Shown one piece after another: positions 1 to 11,229 of a stretch of 64,000 bases of DNA. Each line of letters starts with the position of its first letter. The first letter of the stretch is position 1. The position numbers and the translations under genes are program-made. Source of the DNA: Ashinkailepas kermadecensis. Taxonomy: Eukaryota; Arthropoda; Thecostraca; Neolepadidae. The notes under the pieces are model-generated. The model made no database searches, was not told the DNA's origin, and was given only the letters and a program-made list of their open reading frames with translations. The stretch is taken from assembly GCA_034440615.1 (NCBI GenBank), contig JAOTOM010004754.1, forward strand, positions 62,001 through 126,000. Direction: 5' to 3'.

Positions 1-132
1 TCCCAAGCTCCTCATCGTGCCAGAATTTGACTCTGCTTCAGCCTGGATGAACGTCTAAAGCCTTTATTTCCAGTCACAACTTTCTGTTGATGTGATTATT
101 TCGTCTCCGACAGCGTCCCATTTGTAGGCATC

Positions 133-1462
133 TCACAGCGCCCCCAGCTGTGCTGTGGTTTGCAGTAGGCACCTGACGACACCCCCGGCTGTGCTGTGGC
201 CTGCAGTAGGCACCTGACGACGCCCCCGGCTGTGTTGTGGTTTGCAGTAGGCACCTGACAACGCCCCCGGCCGTGTTGTGGCTCGCAGTAGGCACCTGAC
301 GACGCCCCTGGCTGTGCCGTGGTTTGCAGTAGGCACATGACGACACCCCCGGCTGTGCTGTGGCCTACAGTAGGCACCTGACGACGCCCCCGGCTGTGCT
401 GTGGCCTACAGTAGGCACCTGACGACGCCCCCGGCTGTGTTGTGGTTTGCAGTAGGCACCTGACAACGCCCCCGGCCGTGTTGTGGCTCGCAGTAGGCAC
501 CTGACGACGCCCCTGGCTGTGCCGTGGTTTGCAGTAGGCACATGACGACGCCCCCGGCTGTGCTGTGGTTTGCAGTAGGCACCTGGCGACGCCTCCGGTT
601 GTGTTGTGGTTTGCAGTAGGCACCTGACGACGCCCCCGGCTGTGTTGTGGTTTGCAGTAGGCACCTGACGACACACCCGGCTTTGCTGTGTTGTGGTTTG
701 CAGTAGGCACCTGACGACGCCCCCGGTTGTGTTGTGGTTTGGTAGGCACCTGGCGACGCCTCCGGTTGTGTTGTGGTTTGCAGTAGGCACCTGACGACTC
801 CCCCGGCTGTGTTGTGGTTTGCAGTAGGCACCTGACGACGCCCCCGGCTGTGCTGTGGTTTGCAGTAGGCACCTGACGACGCCCCCGGCTGTGTTGTGGT
901 TTGCAGTAGGCACCTGGCGACGCCTCCGGTTGTGTTGTGGTTTGCAGTAGGCACCTGACGACTCCCCGGCTGTGTTGTGGTTTGCAGTAGGCACATGACG
1001 ACCCCCCGGCTGTGCTGTGGTTTGCAGTAGGCACCTGACGACGCCTCCGGCTGTGTTGTGGTTTGCAGTAGGCACCTGACGACACCCCCGGCTTTGCTGT
1101 GTTGTGGTTTGCAGTAAGCACCTGACGACGCCCCCGGTTGTGCTGTGGTTTGCAGTAGGCACCTGACGACTCCCCCGGCTGTGTTGTGGTTTGCAGTAGA
1201 CACCTGACGACGCTCCCGGCTGTGCTGTGGTTTGCAGTAGGCACCTGACGACGCTCCCAGCTGTGCTGTTGTTTGCAGTAGGCACCTGACGACTCCCCCG
1301 GCTGTGTTGTGGTTTGCAGTAGACACCTGACGACGCTCCCAGCTGTGCTGTGGTTTGCAGTAGGCACCTGACGACGCCCCCAGCTGTGCTGTTGTTTGCA
1401 GTAGGCACCTGACGACGCCCCCGGCTGTGCTGTGGTTTGCAGTAGGCGCCTGACGACGCCTC
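133..1462. repeat. 41-bp minisatellite, about 32 copies
   Basis: Tandem units of 41 bp built around ggcacctgacgacgcccc and tgtggtttgcagta. Units differ by point changes and small deletions. A block of five units is duplicated at a 205-bp shift (about 231-340 and 436-545), which is a small higher-order repeat. The period is not a multiple of three and the units lack stop codons on the minus strand, so a 490-codon open frame results. I regard that frame as an artefact. Confidence 0.95.
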
Positions 1463-2544
1463 CGGGCGGCGCTATTCTCCGCGGTGAGACCGTGGCGAGC
1501 GGAGCCTCTTGCAATGATCGGACACAGTCGTCATCGTTGTTATCGTCGCCGGCCGGTGATACGCCCATCGAACGTCCCGGCGGATTTCAGTAATGCGCTT
1601 GCTGATGGGCAATTTGGCCGTTTGGTGAAGTCGTTAGGTGTCTGCAGCCCGTCAGGTGTTCGCTGTTACAGCACCTCATTTGCTGGAGGCGAGCGCTCTC
1701 TGCTGTGTGCCGTTGCCAAATGATGGTCAAGCTGGGGATGACCACTGGAGGGCAGGCATTTTGCCAACGTGGACATATACGGAATGGATCTGACGTGTAT
1801 TGAATGGCAACGCTTACGAAGAGAACTTAGGATGTATGCCAGTTTGACGTTGGCTGTCACTGATGTTGTTCCGTCACTGATCATATCTGCAGGGTGGCAC
1901 GCATGTGTTGACACGGCGATAGGCGGAGGGAAGTGCGAATGGAGTGGAGTATGATGTAATGCATATCAGGCTCTGGAATTTGTATACTTTTGATGAGGGA
2001 AAATCTGAAGTTGGGAAGGGTGTCTATTTGTGCTTGCCGACCAAATATTCAGTCTTGTCAACAGCATGGAATGAGCCTCTTCTAACACGTCTGTTTCCGA
2101 TTCAATTTCTGTTGTGTCATCACATCAACATTTCGCAGCGAAATGTGTTGCTTTGCTCATGTAAGTATCGCCTAAATAGGAAATTTCTAGATCTAAGAGA
2201 TCTGAGACTGCCGCTCGGGCTCTCGTCCCCGCAAGAAAGGATCCCGCAGAGAAGGCTCTGGGTGAACTTCGCATTGCTCAGGGCAAGCATCGCACAATTA
2301 CATCAAGCACAGGGGGATTTGTGGCATGCGCTCTTGTTTGAATAAATTTCCTGCGTTGGCGCCCGCACCGACGCCCCCAGAGTCCGCCGATATTGTTCCA
2401 TGTTAGCTTATTCTATGGTGTTGTACTGTACAAAAACATGGCAGTTCGGTGGTTTGGTTTGGGTGATGGGCTGGTGCAGCATTTTCCATGAAGTTTTGTG
2501 AATAGATTAGCTCATTTGTTGGACGGCAGAAATATCTCCCACAT
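1463..2544. other. no recognised gene
   Basis: Mixed-composition sequence. An open stretch on the + strand ends near 2342 with aataaa-like sequence (gaataaattt) just after it, but I recognise no family and see no splice signals that would support a gene. Confidence 0.4.
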
Positions 2545-2726
2545 TTGCTTACATCCGTTGGTTATTGGTTTTACGACACGTCGACCGTTGAGTCATGTAG
2601 CGTCGCCAATCTCTCACGCCGATTGGTCGCGGGCGAAGAGTAGCGACAGGTGAAACTCGAACCCACAACCTTTCGATTGTGAGACGAGCATCTTACCCCT
2701 AGACCACTCGTCCCCTTGCTTACATC
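2545..2726 (-). mobile_element. tRNA-derived SINE with 11-bp target-site duplication (copy 1)
   Basis: The element occupies 2556-2715 and reads on the minus strand. Its head (2715-2642) is tRNA-like: an A box tggtctagggg, a loop ctcacaa giving a CAC (valine-like) anticodon, and a B box ggttcgagttt. About 85 bp of unrelated body follow, ending in a ccaataaccaac tail. The perfect direct repeat ttgcttacatc lies on both sides (2545-2555 and 2716-2726), the mark of LINE-assisted insertion. Two more copies lie at 10054-10185 and 15590-15754. Confidence 0.9.
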
Positions 2727-3396
2727 TGTGGCAGACGACCTCGACAGCTGTTTCTAGATTAATATTTTACTATTAAGGAAGTATCGACTTCGTACGTAGC
2801 ACGTCAAATGTAATGTTACTTTATGCATTGCCTTGTCGTGCAATCAAAGACATCAGATATGCATATCTAAACGTGAAGCACGACATGGAAGACTCTGTTA
2901 AGACTAGTTGCTTTACAGTTGATATCAATCATGTGATGCTATTTACTTCATGCGAGAAACGATGAGTACCTATAATTTATTTATTTTCAGAAAGACCTGT
3001 GATCCCTACCTTAGGTAATTAGACTGGAAGCAAGCTACAGAGGGAATTCCGCCCACATAAAAGTTTGCGTTTATATTTGTATTACATTTCATTTTCATGT
3101 TTGTGTATTCATTGACATAAATTCAGGATTATGCAACACTCATTATCTCGAAAAATCAGCAACAAATGCGATTCGTTTCGAGGAAAACAACGGAGTGGTT
3201 AGCAAATCCTTTCCTCATGGCCAGACAAAAACATGCCTCAAGCGATTCCAAGACCTCGACCCACCTCGCACTTAACGTGATTACATCCCTTAAGGATGGT
3301 CTGAAAATCATAACCTTTATATATAATGTACGCACGCGGAACACCTATTACGATATTGTCCAAAGGAATTGCTTTCCTCTACTAGCTAATTGCAGA
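2727..3396. other. no recognised gene
   Basis: AT-rich single-copy-looking sequence. A + strand frame opens at 3166 and runs into the next repeat, but its first 75 codons match nothing I know. Confidence 0.4.
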
Positions 3397-3826
3397 CGTG
3401 CACCACCGCCAGTGCCAGGACCGTGCACCAGTGTGGCCACAGGACGTGCACCACCGTCAGTGCCAGGACCGTGCACCAGTGTGGCCACAGGACGTGCACC
3501 ACCGTCAGTGCCAGGACCGTGCACCAGTGTGGCCACAGGACGTACACCACCGTCAGTGCCAGGACCGTGCACCAGTGTGGCCACAGGACGTGCACCACCG
3601 TCAGTGCCAGGACCGTGCACCAGTGTGGCCACAGGACGTGCACCATTACAGGACCGTGACAGTGTGGCCACAGGACGTGCACGACCTTCAGTGCCAGGAC
3701 CGTGCACCAGTATCGCCACAGGACGTGCACCACCGTCAGTGCCAGGACCGTGCACCAGTGTGGCCACAGGACGTGCACCACCGTCAGTGCCAGGACCGTG
3801 CACCAGTGTCGCCACAGGACGAAGTG
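3397..3826. repeat. 48-bp in-frame minisatellite, about 9 copies
   Basis: Units of 48 bp (16 codons) with core caccgtcagtgccaggaccg and gtgtggccacaggacgtg. One unit near 3640-3680 is shortened by 9 bp, which keeps the frame. The + strand frame 3166-4050 therefore reads a 16-residue repeat with core PPSVPGPCTSVATG. All three + frames are open for long stretches, so coding is possible but unproven. Confidence 0.93.
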
Positions 3827-3887
3827 TGTCGCTTAGGTCAAGGCCGCCTTGGGTTTCTCTATCTGCCAGCGGAGCCGACGAGGAGTT

Positions 3888-3972
3888 GTGTGAGGAGAGG
3901 AGGGAGGTCGGGGAGGAGGGAGGTCGGGGAGGGGGGAGGGCGGGGAGGAGGGAGGGCGGGGAGGAGGGATCG
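3888..3972 (+). repeat. G-rich polypurine tract
   Basis: Nearly pure purine strand with repeated gggagg and ggggagg blocks, directly after the 48-bp array. Several sets of four G-runs with loops under 8 bases fit a G-quadruplex pattern. Confidence 0.8.
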
Positions 3973-4729
3973 ATTCCGTCGCAGCTGGCCGTCTCCGGCG
4001 TTGAGCTGCAGTCGGAGGAATCACAGACACCGCACGACGCCGCCGGCTGAAGGGAAGCCTCGGCCCGGCTGTGTCGATGGTCCGGGGACACCATGGTGAC
4101 TGTATGTTGTCAGGCATCTGAAACACGGCTGGCGTGGAGGTGAGCGGCACGTCGCTCATTTCCCGAGGATGCTACCTGTGGATCAGTGGAAACACAATCA
4201 GCTCTAGTCGTGTTAGTTGTCGATAGGGATGTGCTAGCATGCTACGACTAAAATCAAACTGATCTACCAAGACCGTCAGAATGGGAAGCGTAAGGGAGCT
4301 GAAAAGTTGCATTCTTGTTCGCAGGTGAAGTATGCTCATTTCTATGTTCATAATAATCTGGCATACCTAGCCTCCATCGAAAAGGTGCGAACTTCCCCAC
4401 CCACACCAGAATCTGCAGAAACAATTTGACGATCTGAATTGCAATGAAAATCTCCTGATGAACTGACCCACGGGCGAACATGTGTGGAACATCAAGGCTG
4501 TATTCAGAGTAGCAGGTTAGGTTAGCGGACATCATTTCAGATTCTCAGTTTTAGCTTCTAAACCACGTATGGAAATAGACTTTAACCAGTTCAGGAGAAA
4601 AGGAGAGAAGTTCGCCAACCGTTCGTTTGCATAGAAAATGTTCGAGAGCAAAGGCTCGTGTGCAAAGTTCGGAAGAAACGGTGCGTATTGGATCATCATC
4701 GATCATTGTCTAAACTCTTAATGCCAAAA
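3973..4729. other. no recognised gene
   Basis: No motif, repeat or gene recognised on either strand. Confidence 0.4.
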
Positions 4730-5135
4730 GTTCGTAGTACAAAAGGTTTGTACTGCTGAGAGTTTGCATGGCCCAAGTTTCGTAACATAACAGGTTTGTG
4801 ATTTAAGAGGTTCGTAATTGATAAGGTTCGTTTGACATCAGGTTTGCATCGAAAATGGTTCCAAGTGAAGGTTCGTAGTCCTAGGATGGTAAGCGAAGTG
4901 GCTCCAAGCATGATGCTTGTAAGCATAAGGTCCGCATATTTAAGGGCAAAGATTCGTAAAGAGTCTTTATCCGTGGAATCCGTGGAAGCATAAGGTTCAT
5001 AAGCATAAGGATTGTATGCATGAAGTTCATTAGCATAAGGTTCGTAAGTATGCGGTTCGAATGTATACGGTTCGCATACATTCGGGTCGTAACGTCAGGT
5101 TCGTAAACATAAGGTTCGTGAACATAAGGTTCGCG
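4730..5135. repeat. highly diverged short tandem repeat
   Basis: Irregular repetition of aaggttcgtaa followed by gcata, at spacings of roughly 12-30 bp, with many substitutions. It looks like an old array that has decayed. Confidence 0.7.
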
Positions 5136-5880
5136 GGCCCCATTCTCACGTTTCTATTCTGACGTTTCTAAACCACCCTTGCACTCGAATTCTCACTTGA
5201 CGGGCGTGAGAAGCAGAATTAACATTTGTGAACAGTTAAGGCACTCGTGTATGAAGAACGAACTGAAATTCATTGAGATTCTTGAGACGAAATGGAGGAA
5301 TGAAGCTTCCCACGCCTCGCGAGGTGCTGAGTCCACCACTCTTCGAATTTGAAAATTCGCAGGGATAATAGATGCATATGTTTCATCACAACGTTACTAT
5401 TGCGCCGTTTTGAAGGGGCATTTGTCCCGTGGGAGAAGGGACAAATTCGGCCTTCTACACAGGAGGTGGGCGAAGATAACAGCTTGCGAAAAAAAAGACG
5501 AATGAGCGTATGCGTTGTTAAAAAAACGCTACAAGGACATTGCATGATATCACTTTTGCATGCTATTTGCCTTAATGAGCTAATTTTGCACCAGCTTCTT
5601 CCGAATGTTTGTCGGAACGGCTTGCGGAAGAGGTTGCCATGCTAAGCAGGGCTCCTTACTTGAATCCGAACCCCGCGGCTTGATCTTGGAATTCTAGTCC
5701 ATTGTCAGCATTTAAGCCCAGGCATCAGCGTGCCGCCAATGGGCCGGACACGGCCACTCCGGTGTCGCGCGACCAGCCTTATCAGGCCAGGTGCCACCCG
5801 ACCCTCGCAGGCTGGAGCCAAGCGAGCGGGTGTGGGTTCCAGCCCGACACGATAGGAGAGGGAAAACCAGTGCAGGACGG
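5136..5880. other. no recognised gene
   Basis: No convincing gene. The part from about 5700 is GC-rich and leads into the tRNA-like segment at 5820-5907. Confidence 0.4.
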
Positions 5881-5954
5881 CGGTCTAACCAACTGGGCTA
5901 CAGCAGTACCTACAGCCGTCACGGGTCAGGTGGGTCCCGACCTGCTGTAGCCCA
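5820..5954 (-). repeat. tRNA-like SINE head and 13-bp inverted repeat
   Basis: On the minus strand, tgtagcccagttggttaga is a good tRNA A box. A weak B box (ggctggaaccc) follows about 60 bp later. The A box also forms one arm of a perfect 13-bp inverted repeat: tgggctacagcag at 5894-5906 and its complement at 5942-5954. A decayed tRNA-derived element is the simplest reading. Confidence 0.5.
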
Positions 5955-6667
5955 CGAACAACCACATTGCATAGTATTCGAATCAGCAGAAGTGCTCGGT
6001 GATCCTGTTGAAAATAATGCGCATGAAGTTAATGTGTGGGTTGAGGGAGTGTTGAGTACGTCCAGAATGGCCAGACTTCGCTCCATCTTGTTTAAGAGTT
6101 GGTTGCAGGAGTTGCACCAAGCATGAAATGCAAGGTCCGCTGTAATTTAGCCTCGCTATATTTGCCTACCAAGTTATTTGGTTTCGCTCGTGAAACCCTT
6201 GCGTGGCTTCGCTGTTCCGGCAATTGGGCGCAAAGCGGATTACTGGAACGTCGTTGGACGCTCGTCGCTGGACCGAATTTCCATTGTGGTCTCGGCCGCG
6301 CCGGCAACCGCCACCGCGCAGCGAGAATGCCGCAGCTGGGAAGTGTTACAGCGATGAACGCTATTCGGTGTGTGGTATCTATGTAAATTGCACTTACCAT
6401 TGCCTGCAATGGCATTGCATGCATCAGTGACAGCGACTGAAGCTCACGCATGTCGACATGCACTCGGTGCAACCTTAAAGCACAGTGAGAGCCTTGGCAC
6501 GGTCCCACGGGAAAGTCAGGGTACACTGGATATCGATGCAACAGCTTGGGCGTCGGCAGACCCGTCGATGAAACAGGAAACTGCGCCTGCCGCTGCAGAA
6601 CTCAACCACCGCTTTAGTTGTGCCTGGGGAGCTCGGTATCATTGGTCTGCCGAGTGGAGCTGACAGG
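5955..6667. other. no recognised gene
   Basis: Open frames exist on both strands here (for example minus 6541-6092), but none resembles a family I know. Confidence 0.4.
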
Positions 6668-7905
6668 CCAACTGCTCCCAGGACACTGCAAAGTGCCGAG
6701 CCAGCCTGATCTGCAGCTATAGCTGTAGCAGCTGGCTGGTCCAAGGACAGTGCACCGTGCTGAGCCAGCCTGATCTGCAACTGTAGCTGTAGTAGCTGGC
6801 TGGTCCAAGGACAGTGCACCGTGCTGAGCCAGCCTGATCTGCAACTGTAGCTGTAGTAGCTGGCTGGTCCAAGGACAGTGCACCGTGCTGAGCCAGCCTG
6901 ATCTGCAACTGTAGCTGTAGTAGCTGGCTGGTCCAAGGACAGTGCACCGTGCTGAGCCAGCCTGATCTGCAGCTGTAGCTGTGGTAGCTGGCTGGTCCAA
7001 GGACAGTGCACCGTGCTGAGCCAGCCTGATCTGCAACTATAGCTGTAGCAGCTGGCTAGTCCAAGGACAGTGCACCGTGCCGAGCCAGCCTGATCTGCAA
7101 CTATAGCTGTAGCAGCTGGCTGGTCCAAGGACAGTGCACCGTGCTGAGCTAGCCTCATCTGCAACTGTAGCTGTGGTAGCTGGCTGGTCCAAGGACAGTG
7201 CACCGTGCTAAGCTAGCCTGATCTGCAACTATAGCTGTAGCAGCTGGCTGGTCCAAGGACAGTGCACCGTGCCGAGCCAGCCTGATCTGCAACTATAGCT
7301 GTAGCAGCTGGCTGGTCCAAGGACAGTGCACCGTGCTGAGCTAGCCTCATCTGCAGCTATAGCTGTGGTAGCTGGCTGGTCCAAGGACAGTGCACCGTGC
7401 TGAGCTAGCCTCATCTGCAACTGTAGCTGTAGTAGCTGGCTGGCCCAAGGACAGTGCACCGTGCTGAGCTAGCCTCATCTGCAACTGTAGCTGTGGTAGC
7501 TGGCTGGTCCAAGAACAGTGCACCGTGCTGAGCTAGCCTCATCTGTAGCTGCAGCTGTAGTAGCTGGCTGGTCCAAGGACAGTGCACCGTGCTGAGCTAG
7601 CCTCATCTGCAGCCATAGCTGTGGTAGCTGGCTGGTCCAAGAACAGTGCACCGTGCTGAGCTAGCCTCATCTGCAACTGTAGCTGTGGTAGCTGGCTGGT
7701 CCAAGGACAGTGCACCGTGCTGAGCTAGCCTCATCTGCAGCAACAGCTGTAGTAGCTGGCTGGTCCAAGGACAGTGCACAGTGCTGAGCCAGCCTCATCT
7801 GCAACTGTAGCTGTAGTAGCTGGCTGGTCCAAGGACAATGCACCGTGCTGAGCTAGCCTCATCTGCAGCTGCAGCTGTAGTAGCTGGCTGGTCCAAGGAC
7901 AGTGG
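6668..7905. repeat. 64-bp minisatellite, about 19 copies
   Basis: Regular 64-bp period with landmarks ggctggtccaaggacagtg, caccgtgctgag and cctgatctgcaactgtagc. The left part has cctgatctgc units and the right part cctcatctgc units, so variants are clustered, as expected from local expansion. Confidence 0.95.
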
Positions 7906-7944
7906 CGTGCGGTTGCTTCCCGAGGCTCCGGACGTCCGGACAAG

Positions 7945-8271
7945 GCCCCAGTAAAGGTCGTGGTGGTGCTATGCATGGTCCCCAGTGAAGGTCGTAGTGG
8001 TGTCATACATGGCCCCTAGTAAAGGTCGTGATGGCGTCATGCATGAACCCTAGTAAAGGTATTGATGGTGTCACGCATAGCCCATAGTAAGATCGTGGTG
8101 GTGTCATACATGGCCCATAGTATAGTGCATCGTCGTGTCGTACATCGTCGGAAATGGTCCCTAGGAAAGATCGTGGTGGTGCTGTGCAAGATAGCTAGTA
8201 AATGTCGTGGTAGCGACATACATGGCCCCCAGTGAAGATAGTGGTGGTGTCATACATAGCGCCAGGGCCTT
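7945..8271. repeat. 34-bp degenerate repeat, left block
   Basis: Units of about 34 bp with core catggcccctagtaaaggtc and gtggtggtgtcata, in the same orientation and of the same family as the larger array at 14341-15470. The family is interrupted by the 6-kb block at 8272-14340. Confidence 0.8.
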
Positions 8272-8300
8272 CCTCTAATGAATTTTCCACTAGGTGGGAT

Positions 8301-9149
8301 TTCTTGCTCATACATAATCAGTATAATATGGCATCACTAGCCCACCTGTTTTGGGAGGCCAACTTTCGGCGCGGACTCAGCCTTACCCCCACCCCCTGGT
8401 GGCGTAACTAGGGTTTGCATCATGGAAGGGGGCAAACCGATTTGTAGGGTACTCAACCTACCACTATTTTGGGTTTAAAGGCACTGAATTTTTAGCACAT
8501 TTTTTTCCAAATGGCCTATTTTTTTATTTAAATAAAATGATTAGTGACCAACTTAATTGTCCTGTGGAGGGGACACAATCTATCACCATTGTTTCTGAGT
8601 CACCGGATTTCAACCCTAACTCCACCACCTTGTTCGATGGTTTTTCTTTTGGTATCCCTTGATAGGTCACCTCAGGCTGCTGAAGTTACACCTGTGCAAA
8701 TCACTTAAAAATGCAAAATCTTCCAATTGCAGGCATTTCAGTTCGCAATGCCCGGTCGCAACCACGCCAACGTTCGTGCACGTGTCCTCCCGCCCTGCGC
8801 ATTCGGCATATTCGCCACACTTCGTGCGACTCTACGGTTTCTGCTAGGCCTCCTACGATTTGCTAATTGTTACATGATAGTTTTGCGCTATGTTTTACGC
8901 GATGGAATGCTTCGCATGAGGGTTCGCTGGGAAAATTCAATACATTCAATTCCATGATTAGTTCTCTTCACATTTTCAGGTCGTTAAGAAATCCGGCTAC
9001 CTGAGTTTTGATGCACTTCATCTCTTTGGTTAAGTATGCTCCCAGATTGGCTACCGAACCGAGGCCCTGGCTCGGTGTTCTTTTCTTGGATCTGTTGCGT
9101 TTTTCTTCGGCTACGGATGTGGTTTAAGGCTCCAGCCAATTTTTGTTAC
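8301..9149. other. no recognised gene
   Basis: Interior of the 6-kb block. No gene recognised. The phrase gtggcgtaactaggg at about 8400 resembles a hAT terminus, but a convincing partner was not found. Confidence 0.4.
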
Positions 9150-11080
9150 GGGCCCGGCACATTTTAAAGACCCCGGCTCTTGTTAGGGTTTCGTTGACGG
9201 GAATTTTGAGTCCCGAATGCGATATTTGGGGGGACCGCCTGAAGTTCACGGGCGCGTTGTATTTAGCTGGGACACCGCAACGCGATTTAGGCGGGCCCGG
9301 TGCAAATTTTGTCGGCCCCGGCGCGAGTTTTCTGGGGCACGCTTTATTTATTCGGAGCCCCTACGCGAATTGGGAGGGCCCGATGCGAATTTGTGGAGCC
9401 TCAGCGCAATTTTTGGGGACCCCGGCACGATTCTTGGGAGACCACCCCACTCAACATGGAGGGGGGCATCTTCCCCCTTTGGTACGCCACTGCGGCTGCT
9501 CATCGAGTTTTTTGTTTAGCCGATGGCACCCTTCAGCGTAGAAAGACCCTTCGGGGAACTTTCTTTCGGGACCTGGTCTTAATTGTACGGTCCTCGGGTC
9601 GATTCGATCGAGTCGCAGTGTGATTTTTGGGGATATAGTTTTTTTCAAGGCCCCTGCACGACATTTTCGGACCCCGGTACGATTCTTCGGGCGCCCGCTG
9701 CGATTTTTTGTGGCTCTGCAAGTTTCTTTTCCGGATCTCGACGGTTTTGGGGGGCCATTGATGCGATTTGTGAGACCGCAGAGTGTATTCTGGGGAAGAA
9801 TTAATTTGTGTGTGGCAGCTGCCACTGTTGGGGTTCCTGTGCGACGTTTTGGGCCTCAAGTGTGATTTTGAAGGGCTGCGATGCCACTTTTTGGGTCCCA
9901 GTACGTTTTTTGGGCCCTGGCATCATTTCTTTGGATCCCTAGTGCGAGGTTTACGTTCCTTACGTTTACGTTTACGTTTGCGTACGTTCTTGGGGGCCCA
10001 ATACGTTTTGGGGGCTTTTGGCGCGATTGTTGGGGCCACAGTTATTTTTACGGTTGTTGGTTTTTGGTTTTACGAACGACCGTTTCATATAGCGTCGCCA
10101 ATCTCTCACCCGATTGTGTGGGCGAAGAGGCGACAGAGTGAACCCACACCTTTCATTGTGAGGATCTTCCCTCCACTCTCAAGTCCGGATTGTTTTTCGT
10201 TGCCCCGGCTTCATTTGCTTGGTGTTCTGATGAGACTTGTGGACCCCGGTGCGATCTGTGAAGACCCTTGTGTGATTTTCAGTGGCCCAGGTGTGAACTT
10301 TTGAGGCCCCAACGAAATATCCCGGGGCCCGACCTGCATTTTTGGAGTTTCACTGCGATTTTCAAGGACACCGACACGACGTTTTTTCCTCAGCGTGATT
10401 TTCAGGTGCACAAGCGCGACCTTTTGAGGCCACCAGCGCGATTTTTACGGGTCCCCGACCCGACTTTTCGGGCCCCCAGCGTGATTTCCAGGGGCCCGGT
10501 CAGTCATTTTGGCCTCCCAGCGTCATTTTCACGGGCCCCGGCGAGACTCATTGGGCCCCAGCGTGATTTCCAGGGGCCACGGGTCCACCTTTTGGTGCCC
10601 ACAGCGTGGTTTCAAGGGCCCCGGCCCAACCTTTTGGCGTCCACAGCATGACTTTCAGTGGCCCCGGCACGACATTTCGAGCCCCGAACGTGATTTTCAC
10701 GGGCCCGGCCAGATATTTTCGGCCCTGAGCGCTATTTCAGGGGCGCCGGCCCGACCTTATGAGGCCCCAGCATGATTTTCAGGGGGCCCCTGCGCGACTT
10801 TTTGGGGGCCCAATCCCACGTTCGGGAGCACAAAGTGTCATTCCTAGAGGCCATTGAACGATTTTTGTGTGGCCCCCACTGTGCTTTTCAGGGGCCTCTG
10901 CGATTTTGTACCCCCGGCGACATTTAGAGGGGCCCCTGCACGACTTCCTTTTGTCCTCAATGTACTTTTCAGGTGCCCCAGTGGGATTTTTATGGGGTCA
11001 GGCGCAATTTTTCCGAACGACGGTGCGGTTTTTAGGGGGCCCGCATCCCCTCAGGGGAGGGGGACTACCCGCTTTTTCAG
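9150..11080. repeat. highly degenerate tandem array, period about 25-30 bp
   Basis: About 1.9 kb in which ggccccggcgcgatttt-like phrases recur every 25-30 bp with heavy divergence. It is interrupted by a SINE remnant at 10054-10185 and a non-repeat patch at 9455-9520. Open frames across it are by-products of the repeated composition. Confidence 0.8.
10054..10185 (-). mobile_element. decayed tRNA-derived SINE (copy 2)
   Basis: Same family as the SINE at 2556-2715: ggttttacga, catatagcgtcgccaatctc and a remnant of the tRNA head (gtgaacccacacc). Many small deletions; no target-site duplication visible. Confidence 0.75.
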
Positions 11081-11229
11081 GGGAAGGGGAGGGGGTGTAG
11101 TGTCGCCTGGGGGAGGAAACCGATCAACATTCCCCCACGTTATACACCTTGTCTTTTTTACAAAGGCATCTAGCTTCGTCTGTCTCTTCATTTTAGCAAC
11201 ATCGAAGAAAAGACTACAAATGAATATCG

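Noticed and set aside
96..1568. 490-codon open frame on the minus strand
   Set aside because: It is the stop-free translation of a 41-bp array. The frame cycles every 123 bp and shows no domain.
8397..9493. hAT-like element between gtggcgtaactaggg and ggtacgccactg
   Set aside because: The two ends share only about ten bases and no target duplication is seen.
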